From the NCBI GenBank assembly GCA_029863175.1, contig JAOTVX010000005.1, positions 1 through 64,000 on the forward strand: a DNA stretch of 64,000 bases. Reading direction: 5' to 3'. Positions 27,303 to 39,407 of this stretch are shown piece by piece. Position 1 is the stretch's first letter, and each line of letters begins with the position of its first letter. Below the pieces are notes generated by a model, which saw only the letters and a list, made by a program, of their open reading frames with translations, did not search any database and was not told the DNA's origin. The translations under genes and the position numbers were made by a program. Origin of the DNA: Betaproteobacteria bacterium (GTDB taxonomy: Bacteria > Pseudomonadota > Gammaproteobacteria > Burkholderiales > SG8-41).

Positions 27303-29000
27303 ATGGAACTGACTGGCGCTGAAATCGTCGTGCGCTGCCTGCAGGAGGAGGGGGTTGAGCACGTGTTTGGCTACCCCGGAGGCGCCGTGCTCTTTCTCTA
27401 TGACGAGATCTTCAAGCAAGACAAGGTTAAGCATATCCTGGTGCGGCACGAGCAAGGCGCGGTTCACGCGGCCGACGGCTATGCGCGGTCAACGGATAAG
27501 GTAGGGGTTGCGCTGGTGACGTCCGGGCCGGGCGTAACAAATGCCGTCACGGGCATTGCCACCGCCCACATGGATTCCATTCCCCTGGTCATCATTACGG
27601 GCCAGGTGCCAACGCACGCGATCGGCCAGGACGCGTTCCAGGAGTGCGACGCGGTCGGAATCACGCGGCCGTGCGTGAAGCATAACTTCCTGGTGAAGGA
27701 CGTGAAGGATCTCGCGGTCACCATGAAGAAGGCGTTCTATATTGCGGCGACGGGCCGCCCGGGCCCGGTCGTGGTGGACATCCCGAAGGACGTGACGACG
27801 GCGAAGTGCGAGTTTCACTATCCCGAGACGATCACGATGCGCTCGTACAACCCGGTCACCAAAGGCCACGCCGGGCAGATCAAGAAGGCGATACAGCTCC
27901 TCACCAGGGCCAAGCGCCCGATGATCTACACCGGCGGGGGTGTAGTCCTGGGCGGCGCGTCCGACGAATTGACGCAACTCGTGCGCTCGCTCGGCTTTCC
28001 CTGCACGAACACCCTGATGGGGCTTGGCGCCTATCCGGCGACGGATCGTCAGTTTCTCGGCATGCTCGGCATGCACGGGACCTACGAAGCGAACATGGCG
28101 ATGCAGCATTGCGACGTACTGCTCGCGATCGGGGCGCGCTTCGACGACCGTGTGATCGGCAACCCGCGCCACTTCTTCGCCGAGGAGCGCACCATCATCC
28201 ACGTCGATATTGATCCCTCTTCGATATCGAAGCGCGTCAAGGTCGACGTCCCTGTCGTCGGCGACGTGCGGGAGGTGCTGCGCGAGCTCATGAAACAACT
28301 CGACGCCGTCAAGGAAAAGCCCGATCCGGAAGCGCTCAAGACGTGGTGGACACAGATCGAGCTCTGGCGCTCGCGCGACTGCCTCAAGTACGACCGCTCG
28401 AGCTCGCTCATCAAGCCGCAATACGTGATCGAGAAGCTCTACGAAGTCACCGGCGGCGATGCTTACGTGACCTCCGACGTGGGCCAGCACCAGATGTGGG
28501 CGGCGCAGTTCTACAAGTTCCAGAAACCGCGCCGCTGGATCAACTCGGGCGGGCTGGGCACGATGGGCTTTGGCATGCCGGCGGCGATGGGCGTGCAGCT
28601 CGCGCACCCGGCCGCGGCCGTCGCGTGCGTCACGGGCGAGGCCTCGATTCAGATGTGCATCCAGGAGCTCTCCACCTGCAAGCAATACCGGTTGCCGATC
28701 AAGGTAGTGAACCTCAACAACAAGTACATGGGCATGGTGCGCCAGTGGCAGGAGTTCTTTCACGGCAACCGCTACGCGGAGTCGTACATGGACGCGCTGC
28801 CCGACTTCAGCAAGTTAGCGGAGTCGTATGGCCACATCGGCGTCAAGATTGAGAAGCCCGAGGACGTGGAGCCCGCGCTCAAGGAGGCGTTCGCGCGCAA
28901 GAGCGACCTCGTGTTCATGGATTTCGTGACCGACCAGACCGAGAACGTGTTCCCGATGGTGCCGGGCGGCAAGGGCCTTTCGGAGATGATCCTGGTATGA
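27303..29000 (+). CDS. ilvB: Acetolactate synthase large subunit
   Basis: 565 residues, ThDP-dependent, first common enzyme of branched-chain amino acid synthesis. GYPGGAVLFLYDEI near the start, the ThDP glutamate in LVRHEQGAVHAADGYAR, and a C-terminal ThDP/metal segment GEASIQMCIQELSTCKQ where the usual GDGSFQM is GEASIQM. Overlaps ilvH by 4 bp. Heads ilvB-ilvH-ilvC-psd-pssA. Confidence 0.95.
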   Translation: MELTGAEIVVRCLQEEGVEHVFGYPGGAVLFLYDEIFKQDKVKHILVRHEQGAVHAADGYARSTDKVGVALVTSGPGVTNAVTGIATAHMDSIPLVIITGQVPTHAIGQDAFQECDAVGITRPCVKHNFLVKDVKDLAVTMKKAFYIAATGRPGPVVVDIPKDVTTAKCEFHYPETITMRSYNPVTKGHAGQIKKAIQLLTRAKRPMIYTGGGVVLGGASDELTQLVRSLGFPCTNTLMGLGAYPATDRQFLGMLGMHGTYEANMAMQHCDVLLAIGARFDDRVIGNPRHFFAEERTIIHVDIDPSSISKRVKVDVPVVGDVREVLRELMKQLDAVKEKPDPEALKTWWTQIELWRSRDCLKYDRSSSLIKPQYVIEKLYEVTGGDAYVTSDVGQHQMWAAQFYKFQKPRRWINSGGLGTMGFGMPAAMGVQLAHPAAAVACVTGEASIQMCIQELSTCKQYRLPIKVVNLNNKYMGMVRQWQEFFHGNRYAESYMDALPDFSKLAESYGHIGVKIEKPEDVEPALKEAFARKSDLVFMDFVTDQTENVFPMVPGGKGLSEMILV

Positions 29001-29488
29001 GGCGAATCATCTCCGTCCTGCTCGAGAACGAAGCGGGCGCGCTTTCGCGGGTCGCCGGGCTGTTCTCGGCCCGCGGCTACAATATCGAGTCGCTTACGGT
29101 CGCGCCTACCGAGGACGCGACGCTGTCGCGCATGACGATCGTGACCGCGGGGTCCGACGAGGTAATCGAGCAGATCACCAAGCAGCTGAACAAGCTGATC
29201 GAGGTGGTGAAGCTCGTTGACCTGTCAGATGGTGACCACATCGAGCGCGAGTTGATGCTCGTCAAAGTTCGCGCGGTCGGCAAGGATCGCGAGGAGATGA
29301 AACGCATGGCGGACATCTTCCGCGGGCGTATCATCGACGTGACCGACAAGGATTACACGATCGAACTTACCGGCACCGGGGCGAAGCTCGACGCCTTCCT
29401 GAAGGCGATCGATCGCGGCGCGATACTGGAAACGGTACGCACTGGCGCGTCCGGCATCGGCCGCGGCGACCGGGTTCTTAGAGTCTAG
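28997..29488 (+). CDS. ilvH: Acetolactate synthase regulatory subunit
   Basis: 163 residues: an N-terminal ACT domain (RRIISVLLENEAGALSRVAGLFSARGYNIESL) and a C-terminal ACT-like domain. Confers valine feedback inhibition on IlvB and raises its activity. ATGA overlap with ilvB indicates equimolar translation. Confidence 0.95.
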   Translation: MRRIISVLLENEAGALSRVAGLFSARGYNIESLTVAPTEDATLSRMTIVTAGSDEVIEQITKQLNKLIEVVKLVDLSDGDHIERELMLVKVRAVGKDREEMKRMADIFRGRIIDVTDKDYTIELTGTGAKLDAFLKAIDRGAILETVRTGASGIGRGDRVLRV

Positions 29489-29528
29489 AGAGGAAAGAGG
29501 GGAGAGGTCGGAGGACCGCTCGGTATGA

Positions 29529-30596
<1,068 letters not shown>

Positions 30597-30637
30597 TCAC
30601 CGCCGTGCGGTGAGCAGGGAAAGGACGGGAAGACAGG

Positions 30638-31348
30638 GTGAATATCGAGCAACGACGAGCTGACATGGCCACGCCGGAGGCCGCCGACCAGAAGCCGCAC
30701 CGCGCGAACGGCTACCCTCATCCCATCATTGCGCGTGAGGGCTGGCCCTTCATTGCGCTTTCCGTCATCGTGGCCGTGCTGGTCCACACGGCTGCGGGGC
30801 TGTGGTGGGCAGCGCCGCTGTGGCTCGTGGTCGTTTTCGTCCTTCAGTTCTTTCGCGACCCGCCACGCGTCGTTCCGCCCGAGCCGAAGGCGGTCCTGTC
30901 ACCGGCGGACGGGCGCATCGTCACGGTCGAGCGCGCCCGCGACCCATATCTCGAGCGCGACGCCCTGAAGATGAGCGTCTTCATGAATGTGTTCAACGCG
31001 CACTCCAACCGCAGCCCGGTCGACGGCGAGGTGCGCGAGGCGTGGTACCACACGGGCAAGTTCTTCAACGCCGCGTTGTCCAAATCGTCGCTCGAGAACG
31101 AACGTGCCGCGCTCTGGATCCGCACGCCGGCCGGTGCGGACGTGACGTGCGTGCAGATCGCAGGGCTGATCGCGCGGCGCATCATCTGCTATGCCCGGTC
31201 CGGGCAGCGTCTGGCGCGCGGCGAGCGCTACGGGTTCATCCGCTTTGGTTCCCGGGTCGATGTCTACCTGCCGTCGGGCGCGCGTCCGGTCGCAGCCGTT
31301 GGCGACAAGGTCTATGCCACAGAGACCGTGCTCGCCATGCTGCGCTGA
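30638..31348 (+). CDS. psd: Phosphatidylserine decarboxylase
   Basis: 236 residues from GTG 30638; ATG 30665 is an alternative, since relatives begin near [14 protein letters not shown]. Short proenzyme form with one or two membrane helices; self-cleavage at the Gly-Ser of [11 protein letters not shown] creates the pyruvoyl group. Makes phosphatidylethanolamine from the product of the downstream pssA. Its location between ilvC and pssA is standard in Betaproteobacteria. Confidence 0.92.
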   Translation: MNIEQRRADMATPEAADQKPHRANGYPHPIIAREGWPFIALSVIVAVLVHTAAGLWWAAPLWLVVVFVLQFFRDPPRVVPPEPKAVLSPADGRIVTVERARDPYLERDALKMSVFMNVFNAHSNRSPVDGEVREAWYHTGKFFNAALSKSSLENERAALWIRTPAGADVTCVQIAGLIARRIICYARSGQRLARGERYGFIRFGSRVDVYLPSGARPVAAVGDKVYATETVLAMLR

Positions 31349-31350
31349 AT

Positions 31351-31430
31351 GCGAATCGTAAGACGTAAATCGTGAATCGCGAGCCGGCACCCGTCGTGAA
31401 GCTGGTGCGATTAACGACCGACGACTGACG
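31351..31430. repeat. Intergenic 7-bp repeat block between psd and pssA
   Basis: GCGAATC/GTAAGAC/GTAAATC/GTGAATC/GCGA run from 31351; a looser complementary half (CGATTAACGACCGACGACTGACG) follows to about 31430. Confidence 0.55.
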
Positions 31431-31437
31431 GTCTCAT

Positions 31438-32262
31438 ATGTACGAGCCCCGCGAGAACAAGCTCTTTATCAAGTCGCGTTTTGCGCGGCGCGGCATCTAC
31501 TGGTTGCCGAATGTCTTTACAACAATCGCGTTGTTTGCTGGGTTCTACGCCATCGTGCAGGCGATGAGCGGGCGTTTCGAGAACGCGGCAATCGCGATTT
31601 TCGTTGCGCTGGTATTCGACGGACTCGATGGGCGGGTAGCTCGGCTGACGCGCACGCAGAGCGCTTTCGGGGCCGAGTACGACAGTCTCTCCGACATGGT
31701 GTCCTTCGGGGTCGCGCCGGCGCTCGTGGTCTATGTCTGGGCGCTCAAGGATTTTGCGCTGATGACGAACATACCGCTGCTGGGGCCGTGGCTTACCAGC
31801 AAGTTGGGCTGGATCGCCGCGTTCATCTACTGCGTGTGCGCAGCCCTGCGACTCGCGCGCTTCAACACGACGCTTGAGATCGCCGACAAGCGTTTCTTCC
31901 AGGGCCTGCCGAGTCCGGCAGCCGCGTGTCTCGTGGCCGGTCTCGTGTGGGCGCTGAACGAATACCAGATCGAGGGCCGCGACGTGAAATGGCTGGCGTG
32001 GGCGCTTACGGTTTTCGCGGGCCTCACCATGGTGAGTAATCTCAAGTTCTACAGCGGCAAAGACATCAATCTCCGCAAGAGCGTGCCGTTCTCCGTGCTA
32101 GTGGGGATTACCCTGGGCATTGTGGCGCTTTTCATGCTCTCGAGCACGCTGCCCGAAATGCTGTTCCTGCTGTTTTTGAGTTACGGTGGCTCGGGTTATG
32201 TGCTTTGGGCCTATCGACAGGTCAAGAAACGGGCCGCCGACCGGGCGCCGCCGCCGCAGTGA
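31438..32262 (+). CDS. pssA: CDP-diacylglycerol-serine O-phosphatidyltransferase
   Basis: 274-residue integral membrane enzyme. The CDP-alcohol phosphotransferase motif D-G-x2-A-R-x8-G-x3-D-x3-D is seen as DGLDGRVARLTR ... FGAEYDSLSDMVSFG. About seven membrane helices. Feeds Psd in phosphatidylethanolamine synthesis. Confidence 0.94.
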   Translation: MYEPRENKLFIKSRFARRGIYWLPNVFTTIALFAGFYAIVQAMSGRFENAAIAIFVALVFDGLDGRVARLTRTQSAFGAEYDSLSDMVSFGVAPALVVYVWALKDFALMTNIPLLGPWLTSKLGWIAAFIYCVCAALRLARFNTTLEIADKRFFQGLPSPAAACLVAGLVWALNEYQIEGRDVKWLAWALTVFAGLTMVSNLKFYSGKDINLRKSVPFSVLVGITLGIVALFMLSSTLPEMLFLLFLSYGGSGYVLWAYRQVKKRAADRAPPPQ

Positions 32263-32300
32263 GGTTGCGCGTAATCGGGAAAATCGTTATATTTCAAAGC

Positions 32301-32387
32301 ATGTATCCGTTGACGCAGGCCGATCTGCTCCTCCGCTTGGCCAGTCTCCTGCTGGCTCGCTTGCTGCTGCGCCTTCGCGGCGCATAA
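32301..32387 (+). CDS. Leucine-rich leader peptide upstream of leuA
   Basis: 28-codon ORF starting MYPLTQADLLLRLASLLL; 12 of 28 residues are Leu, with 5 Arg, and it ends 121 bp before leuA. Such clusters of the end-product amino acid codon are typical of attenuator leader peptides. A GCGCC-ACTAC-GGCGC hairpin follows at 32426-32440, but I find no classic U-tailed terminator, so the mechanism may be anti-SD sequestration or another form. No clear Shine-Dalgarno sequence. Confidence 0.55.
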   Translation: MYPLTQADLLLRLASLLLARLLLRLRGA

Positions 32388-32508
32388 ATCCTTTATTCTC
32401 TTTCCACTAGTAGATTCATGCCCGGGCGCCACTACGGCGCGCGGATCGGTTTACCAGCATTTGCATCGTGGCTGCGGCCGCGGTGGGCGTTAAGAATTGG
32501 AGACGGTC

Positions 32509-34050
32509 ATGGCTAAAGAGAACTTGATCATATTCGACACGACAATGCGCGACGGCGAGCAAAGCCCGGGCGCCTCGATGACCCGGGAGGAGAAGCTGCG
32601 CATCGCGCGCCAGCTCGAGCGGATGCGCGTCGACGTGATCGAGGCAGGGTTCCCTGCTGCAAGCGAGGGCGACTTCGAGTCGGTAAAGGCAGTTGCCTCC
32701 GTCATCAAGGACAGCACCGTGTGCGGGCTTGCGCGCGCCAATGAGCGTGACATCCGGCGCTGCGGGGAGGCGGTAAAGCCGGCGCGCAGCCCGAGGGTGC
32801 ACACCTTCATCGCGACATCGCCGATCCACATGGAGAAGAAGCTGCGCATGGAGCCCTCACAGGTCATCGAGCAGGCCGTGCGCGCGGTGAAATGGGCGCG
32901 CGAGTACACCGACAATGTCGAGTTTTCGCCCGAGGACGCAGGCCGCTCGGACAGCGACTTCCTCTGCCGTATCCTGGAGCAGGTAATCGCGGCGGGCGCG
33001 ACTACGATCAACGTTCCCGATACCGTCGGCTACACGTTTCCCGAGCATTTCGGGAAGCTCATCCACACGCTGCGCGAGCGCATCCCGAATTCCGACAAGG
33101 TCATCTGGTCGGTGCACTGCCATAACGACCTCGGTCTCGCAGTTGCCAACTCCCTGGCGGCGGTGCTGAACGGAGCGCGGCAGGTTGAGTGCACCATCAA
33201 CGGGCTGGGTGAGCGCGCGGGCAATGCCGCGCTCGAAGAGATTGTGATGGCAGTACGCACGCGCCAGGACATCTTTCCCTGTGACACCCGCATCGATGCG
33301 AGCCAGATCGTTCCGGCAAGTCGGCTTGTCGCGGGCGTCACGGGCTTTCCCGTTCAGCCCAACAAGGCAATCGTCGGGGCGAACGCGTTCGCGCACGAGG
33401 CTGGTATACACCAGGACGGGGTGATCAAGAGCCGCGACACCTACGAGATCATGCGCGCCGAGGATGTGGGCTGGAATGCGAACCGCTTGGTGCTGGGCAA
33501 GCACTCCGGCCGCAACGCATTCCGGCAGCGCCTGCAGGAGATCGGCATCGTGCTGGAGTCTGAAGAAGCGCTGAACACCGCGTTCAAGCGCTTCAAGGAG
33601 CTGGCCGACAAGAAGCACGAGATTTTCGACGAGGATCTCCAGGCGCTGATTACCGAGGAGAACCTCGAGCACGTCGACAACGAGCACTACAGGCTCGTCG
33701 CGCTAACCGCCCACTCGGAAACCGGCGAGCAGCCCTTCGCCACGATCGTCGTGTCGGAAGACGGCACGGAGCGCCGCGCCGAGGCGCGCGGGAGCGGTCC
33801 GGTCGACGCCTCGTTCAAGGCGATCGAGTCCATCGTCGGCAGCGGCGCGGAGCTGCTGCTCTACTCTGTCAACAACATCACCACGGGCACGGATTCGCAG
33901 GGGGAGGTGACGGTAAGGCTGTCGAAGAGCGGCCGTATCGTCAACGGGCAAGGGGCCGACACCGACATCGTGGTGGCGTCAGCGAAGGCCTACCTCAACG
34001 CGCTGAACAAGCTGCACTCCAAGGTCGAACGCATCAACCCGCAGGTCTAA
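32509..34050 (+). CDS. leuA: 2-isopropylmalate synthase
   Basis: 513 residues from ATG 32509 (GGAGACGGTC upstream); the frame extends four codons further. DRE-TIM barrel: [12 protein letters not shown] holds the catalytic Arg-Asp, and [16 protein letters not shown] the metal-binding histidines. The C-terminal regulatory domain confers leucine inhibition. First committed step of leucine synthesis; preceded by a leucine-rich leader peptide. Confidence 0.95.
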   Translation: MAKENLIIFDTTMRDGEQSPGASMTREEKLRIARQLERMRVDVIEAGFPAASEGDFESVKAVASVIKDSTVCGLARANERDIRRCGEAVKPARSPRVHTFIATSPIHMEKKLRMEPSQVIEQAVRAVKWAREYTDNVEFSPEDAGRSDSDFLCRILEQVIAAGATTINVPDTVGYTFPEHFGKLIHTLRERIPNSDKVIWSVHCHNDLGLAVANSLAAVLNGARQVECTINGLGERAGNAALEEIVMAVRTRQDIFPCDTRIDASQIVPASRLVAGVTGFPVQPNKAIVGANAFAHEAGIHQDGVIKSRDTYEIMRAEDVGWNANRLVLGKHSGRNAFRQRLQEIGIVLESEEALNTAFKRFKELADKKHEIFDEDLQALITEENLEHVDNEHYRLVALTAHSETGEQPFATIVVSEDGTERRAEARGSGPVDASFKAIESIVGSGAELLLYSVNNITTGTDSQGEVTVRLSKSGRIVNGQGADTDIVVASAKAYLNALNKLHSKVERINPQV

Positions 34051-34052
34051 TT

Positions 34053-34077
34053 GAGTGACGAGTGACGAGTGACGATG
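34053..34077. repeat. Heptad repeat running into the DUF2905 start
   Basis: GAGTGAC occurs three times in tandem (34053-34073) and a fourth partial copy merges with the ATG at 34075. Confidence 0.7.
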
Positions 34078-34275
34078 GCGAAGTGGCTGATTACAGCCGG
34101 GATCGTGCTCGTTGCGCTGGGCCTGTTGTGGCCCCTGCTCTCGAAGCTGGGCCTCGGCAGCCTGCCCGGCGATATCAGGGTCGAACGCAAGAGGTTCACG
34201 TTTTATTTTCCGATCACCACCGGCATTTTGGTCTCGCTGGTTATCACGCTCATACTCTGGATTTTCCGCCGCTAA
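34075..34275 (+). CDS. DUF2905 family small membrane protein
   Basis: 66 residues from ATG 34075; an in-frame GTG at 34069 lies inside the repeat. Two membrane helices (about 3-22 and 43-64) separated by LGLGSLPGDIRVERKRFTFYF, the conserved PGDI-R loop of DUF2905. Function unknown. Confidence 0.85.
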   Translation: MAKWLITAGIVLVALGLLWPLLSKLGLGSLPGDIRVERKRFTFYFPITTGILVSLVITLILWIFRR

Positions 34276-34282
34276 GCCTCAT

Positions 34283-35333
<1,051 letters not shown>

Positions 35334-35369
35334 TTATATAGTTGTTATTTTCGGGACCGGAGTTGCAAG

Positions 35370-35498
35370 CTTGCCGAACAGACGCCATCCCTGGTCGAAT
35401 TCGTGCACATCGTCGGGCAGCGGTTCGTCCAGGAGCGCTGCCTGCAGGCGGTCCGGGCGGAGATCAACGTCAGCCCGATGCGCGCGCAGATGGTATGA
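35370..35498 (+). pseudogene. Possible YihY-family N-terminal remnant
   Basis: An open stretch reads LVEFVHIVGQRFVQERCLQA, resembling the N-terminus of YihY/UPF0761 membrane proteins (which continue AAGSLTFTTLLALVP-like), but switches to VRAEINVSPMRAQMV and stops. YihY genes commonly neighbour wrbA in Betaproteobacteria. No start codon is obvious. This could be chance; the call depends on about 20 residues and synteny. Confidence 0.35.
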
Positions 35499-35554
35499 GG
35501 GCTGGCTGCGGTTTCCGCCAAGTGATTCGGCGCCGGACCTGACCAGCCTGCGAA

Positions 35555-36199
35555 TCAGCTTTGAGCCCGAGCGCGTTGCGCGCTCTCTGCGGACTGGGTC
35601 GAATAATTCCAGTTGCGCTGCCAGGCGCGCACCACCATGTTGGGGTACTCGGGGCTGCCCAGGCTGCCGTTGTAGCGGCCAAGCGCGCGATAGAGATTGC
35701 CTTTTTCGATGTCCAAGTAATGGCGCAGGATCACGCAACCGTAGCGCAGGTTGGTGCGCAGGTGGAAGAGATTGTGATCCTGGTTGCCGATGAGCTTGCG
35801 CCAGAAGGGCATCACCTGCATGAAGCCGCGCGCGCCGGCGCGCGACACGGCGTACTTGCGAAAATTGCTCTCGACCTGGATCACTCCGAGCACAAGTTGG
35901 GGATCGAGGCCGGCGCGTTTGGCTTCGTAGTGCACGCTGACGAGGAATGCCTCCCGTGCCTGCTGGTCGGGCATGCGTTTAGCGAGCCGCTGCGACATCG
36001 CGCGCAACCAGTGCCGTGCCTGCGTCTCGGTCTCGAATGCGAGATAGGGAACCGCCTGATCGGCGATCGCCTTGTGAAGGACGCCTTGCACGCTCGTTGA
36101 GAGCGGCTCATACGCCTGCGCCCCGGCGCGTGCCGTTGCGGGGACGGTCAACGCGAGCGCGGAATAAATCCAGATAATCGCGTGAACTACGTATCGCAC
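35555..36199 (-). CDS. Lytic transglycosylase, SLT domain
   Basis: 214 residues with a signal peptide. SLT fold: catalytic Glu in [20 protein letters not shown] followed by FMQVMPFW, and the later LGRYNGSLG. Cleaves peptidoglycan glycan strands to anhydromuropeptides. Its start overlaps the proS end by 13 bp, the common proS-transglycosylase arrangement. Confidence 0.9.
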   Translation of the reverse strand: MRYVVHAIIWIYSALALTVPATARAGAQAYEPLSTSVQGVLHKAIADQAVPYLAFETETQARHWLRAMSQRLAKRMPDQQAREAFLVSVHYEAKRAGLDPQLVLGVIQVESNFRKYAVSRAGARGFMQVMPFWRKLIGNQDHNLFHLRTNLRYGCVILRHYLDIEKGNLYRALGRYNGSLGSPEYPNMVVRAWQRNWNYSTQSAESAQRARAQS

Positions 36200-37899
36200 A
36201 CCATTGATTTTACGTAATTTACAACATCTTGCAAGGCAATAGTTGTCGCTTTGGCGTCGCGCCGCCCCTGATATTCGAGCTGCCCGCTCTTGAGAGCCCG
36301 CTCGCCCACCACCAAACGGTGCGGGATACCGATCAACTCGAGGTCAGCAAACATGACACCGGGGCGCTCGTCCCGGTCGTCCAGTAGCACGTCAATGCCG
36401 GCCTGCTGCAGCTCGCGGTAGAGCCGCTCGGCGGTCTCGCGCACCTGGGCGCTCTTGCCAAGGCCGATCGGCGCCAGCGCCAGCTCGAACGGTGCGATGG
36501 CGCGGGGGAAGATGATTCCGCGCGCGTCGTGGTTCTGTTCGATGGCCGCGGCGGCAATGCGGCTCACGCCAATCCCATAGCAGCCCATTTCCATGATCTG
36601 CGATTTGCCGGCTTCGTCGAGGAAGCTCAGATTCAACGCTCTCGAATACTTGGTCCGCAGCTGAAAGATGTGGCCGACCTCGATGCCGCGGCAAATTTCC
36701 AGCGTGCCCTTGCCGTCGGGGCTGGGATCGCCAACCACGGCGTCGCGAATGTCGGCCACCATCGGCTCCGGTAAGTCGCGGCCAATGTTTGCGCCAGTGT
36801 AGTGATGGTCGTCGGTATTTGCACCGACGACGAAATTTGCCATGGTGGCTACCGTTCGATCGGCGATGACGGTTCCGTTGAACCCGACCGGCCCGAGCGA
36901 GCCCGGATCCGCCCCAAAAGCCTGGCGGATGGCCTCTGGCGTTGCGAACGCCACCGGTGTTCTAACCTGTCTCAGCTTGCCAGCTTTCACAAGATTGAGC
37001 TGGTGGTCACCACGTACCATCATCAGCACTGGTCGGCCATGGGCGCCGTCCACGCAGACCGCCTTCACCGTCCTCTCGGCCGGCACCTTTAGGAACGCGC
37101 ACAGATCCGCGATCGTCTTGACGCCAGGCGTATGCACGCGCTGCAGCTCTTGATCGGGGGACGGGCGGGTTGTCCCCGGGGCCATGGCCTCGGCAAGCTC
37201 CACGTTGGCTGCATAGTCGGAGTCCGGACAAAACGCGATCGCGTCCTCGCCCGAATCCGCGAGCACATGGAACTCGTGTGAACCGGTGCCGCCGATCGCT
37301 CCCGTGTCGGCTGCGACCGCGCGGAACCTGAGACCGAGCCGGGCAAAGATCCGCGTATAGCAAGCGTGCATTTCCCAGTAGCTCTGCTGGAGATTGGCCT
37401 CGTCCGCATGGAACGAATAAGCGTCCTTCATCACGAACTCGCGCGCGCGCATCACGCCGAAACGCGGCCGGATCTCGTCCCGGAACTTGGTCTGGATCTG
37501 GTACAGATTCAGGGGAAGCTGACGGTAGCTCTTGATCTCGCGCCGCACCAAGTCACTCACAACCTCCTCGTGCGTGGGACCGAAGCAGAAATCGCGCTGA
37601 TGGCGGTCCTTGAGGCGCAGGAGCTCAGGGCCATACTGCTCCCAACGCCCCGATTCCTGCCACAGCTCAGCTGGCTGCACGGCTGGCATTAGGAGCTCGA
37701 TCGCGCCGCTCGCGTTCATCTCCTCGCGCACGATCACCTCAATCCTGCGCAGCACGCGCAGGCCGAGTGGCATCCAGCTGTAGATGCCTCTCGCGAGCTG
37801 GCGCACCAGCCCCGCCCGGAGCATCAGCCGGTGGCTGATCACTTCGGCCTCGGCCGGGTCTTCCTTGAGCGTTGCGATGAAAAATTGCGAAGCGCGCAT
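36187..37899 (-). CDS. proS: Prolyl-tRNA synthetase
   Basis: 570 residues, bacterial type with the inserted editing (INS/YbaK-like) domain between class II motifs 2 and 3. Motif 2 [21 protein letters not shown] is intact, and [20 protein letters not shown] is motif 3. Divergent from the spermidine-synthase-like gene. Confidence 0.95.
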   Translation of the reverse strand: MRASQFFIATLKEDPAEAEVISHRLMLRAGLVRQLARGIYSWMPLGLRVLRRIEVIVREEMNASGAIELLMPAVQPAELWQESGRWEQYGPELLRLKDRHQRDFCFGPTHEEVVSDLVRREIKSYRQLPLNLYQIQTKFRDEIRPRFGVMRAREFVMKDAYSFHADEANLQQSYWEMHACYTRIFARLGLRFRAVAADTGAIGGTGSHEFHVLADSGEDAIAFCPDSDYAANVELAEAMAPGTTRPSPDQELQRVHTPGVKTIADLCAFLKVPAERTVKAVCVDGAHGRPVLMMVRGDHQLNLVKAGKLRQVRTPVAFATPEAIRQAFGADPGSLGPVGFNGTVIADRTVATMANFVVGANTDDHHYTGANIGRDLPEPMVADIRDAVVGDPSPDGKGTLEICRGIEVGHIFQLRTKYSRALNLSFLDEAGKSQIMEMGCYGIGVSRIAAAAIEQNHDARGIIFPRAIAPFELALAPIGLGKSAQVRETAERLYRELQQAGIDVLLDDRDERPGVMFADLELIGIPHRLVVGERALKSGQLEYQGRRDAKATTIALQDVVNYVKSMVCDT

Positions 37900-37961
37900 G
37901 TCTGTCGCCGGCCGGCAAAAGCCATTATTCTACCGAACCGCCTGATCTGAAGAGCGAACCC

Positions 37962-38756
37962 ATGGGGTTTTTTGCAAAATGGCTGCTGGGCAAGCCAACC
38001 AATGACTCGCAGTCCGTCTACGTGACCGAGCGTTTTGGGGTGCGGTCGTTGCACATCGGCAGCGATACGATCCAGAGCTCGATGCGGCTCGCGCGTCCGA
38101 ACGATCTCGAGCTGGCCTACACGCGCAGCATGATGGCGTTCCTGCTCTTCAACGAGCGGCCGGGACACGTGCTGATGATCGGCATGGGCGGAGGCTCGCT
38201 CGCGAAGTTTGTCTACCACCAGCTGCCGTTGGCGGCGATCGATGTGGTCGAGGTAAGTCCCCGTGTGGTCGTGATCGCGCGGCAGCAGTTTTTTGTGCCG
38301 CCGGACGACGAGCGTTTGAGGGTGCACATCGGTGAAGGCGCCGAGTGGGTTGCCCGCGCCGGGGCGGCCGCGGACGTCATCGTCGTTGACGGCTTTGACG
38401 GCGACTCGCAAGTCGAGGAACTGTCAACGCGTGCTTTCTACCAGGCATGCCTGAACCGCCTTGCGCCGCGCGGCCTACTGGTCGTAAACCTCTGGGGCTC
38501 GGACCGGCGGTTCCACGAGTATCTCGAGCGCATCGAGGCCGCGTTTCCCGCCGGCACGCTGTGCCTGCCCGCCGAAAAGCCGGGCAATGTCATCGTATTC
38601 GGCTTTCGCGACAGTCCGGGCAATCCCAACTGGGATGAGCTGGAACGCAAAGCCCTCGAGCTGCGGGAGCGTTACGGGCTCGAGTTTCCCAAGTTCGTGC
38701 AGGGTCTGCGCAAGATGAACCGCTGGGACGAGCACCGGCTCTACGCCCAGCTGTGA
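37962..38756 (+). CDS. Spermidine-synthase-like methyltransferase-fold protein
   Basis: 264 residues. SAM-type Rossmann motif HVLMIGMGGGSLAKFVYHQLP and acidic VVEVSPRVVVIARQ, then IVVDGFDGDSQVEELSTRAFY. Lacks clear residues for putrescine binding in the N-terminal domain, so it may not make spermidine. The gene lies between proS and rppH, as often in Betaproteobacteria. Confidence 0.75.
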   Translation: MGFFAKWLLGKPTNDSQSVYVTERFGVRSLHIGSDTIQSSMRLARPNDLELAYTRSMMAFLLFNERPGHVLMIGMGGGSLAKFVYHQLPLAAIDVVEVSPRVVVIARQQFFVPPDDERLRVHIGEGAEWVARAGAAADVIVVDGFDGDSQVEELSTRAFYQACLNRLAPRGLLVVNLWGSDRRFHEYLERIEAAFPAGTLCLPAEKPGNVIVFGFRDSPGNPNWDELERKALELRERYGLEFPKFVQGLRKMNRWDEHRLYAQL

Positions 38757-38832
38757 TGCGTGCGCAAGCCTATCGTTCGCCGCTAAACTATGAAAGAATC
38801 GTTGCAACTGACAGGGCAGCAGGGGATTTCCC

Positions 38833-39363
38833 ATGATCGATCGTGACGGCTACCGCCCGAACGTCGGCATAATTCTATGTAATTGGAAAAATGAGGTTTT
38901 CTGGGGCAAGCGGGTCAAAGAGCATTCATGGCAGTTTCCGCAAGGCGGCATTAAGCCCGGCGAAAGCCCGGAAACGGCGATGTACCGCGAGCTCGAGGAA
39001 GAAGTAGGCCTCCATCCACGGCATGTGCGGATACTCGGACGCACGCGCGAATGGCTGCGTTACGAAGTGCCGGAGCGGTGGCTGAGGCGCGAGTGGCGCG
39101 GGAATTACCGGGGACAGAAGCAGATCTGGTATCTGCTGCTTCTCATCGGCCGTGACTACGATGTGCGGTTGCGCGCGTCGGCCAAGCCTGAATTCGACGC
39201 CTGGCGGTGGCACGACTACTGGGTCCCGATGGACGCCGTTATCGAATTCAAGCGCGGCGTCTACCAGCGGGCACTCGAGGAGCTCGCGCCATTGTTGCGC
39301 CGCCGGGGTCAGCGCCGGCTGGCCCGGGGGCGTGGAGCCGCGAACGCCGTCGAGCGGGGATGA
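38833..39363 (+). CDS. rppH: RNA pyrophosphohydrolase
   Basis: 176 residues. The Nudix box is intact: [23 protein letters not shown] region (GX5EX7REVXEEXGX2). Starts [18 protein letters not shown], typical of RppH, which converts 5'-triphosphate mRNA ends to monophosphate and triggers decay. The basic C-terminal 25 residues are variable. The TGA overlaps an ATG of a 14-codon mini-ORF. Confidence 0.94.
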   Translation: MIDRDGYRPNVGIILCNWKNEVFWGKRVKEHSWQFPQGGIKPGESPETAMYRELEEEVGLHPRHVRILGRTREWLRYEVPERWLRREWRGNYRGQKQIWYLLLLIGRDYDVRLRASAKPEFDAWRWHDYWVPMDAVIEFKRGVYQRALEELAPLLRRRGQRRLARGRGAANAVERG

Positions 39364-39404
39364 TCCCGCTCCTCAAGCTTTCGCTTTCCGCGCGCAGCGT
39401 CTAG
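39360..39404 (+). other. ATGA-coupled 14-codon mini-ORF after rppH
   Basis: [14 protein letters not shown], beginning in the rppH stop codon. No family recognised. Start-stop coupling is like that of the lipT and hugZ remnants, so it could be the start of a lost gene. Confidence 0.25.
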
Positions 39405-39407
39405 TAC

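Noticed and set aside
27489..28763. 424-residue antisense ORF over ilvB
   Set aside because: Shadow of ilvB with low-complexity Arg/His content.
32388..32508. Classical rho-independent attenuator between the leader peptide and leuA
   Set aside because: GC hairpins exist but none is followed by a U-run, so I did not call a terminator.
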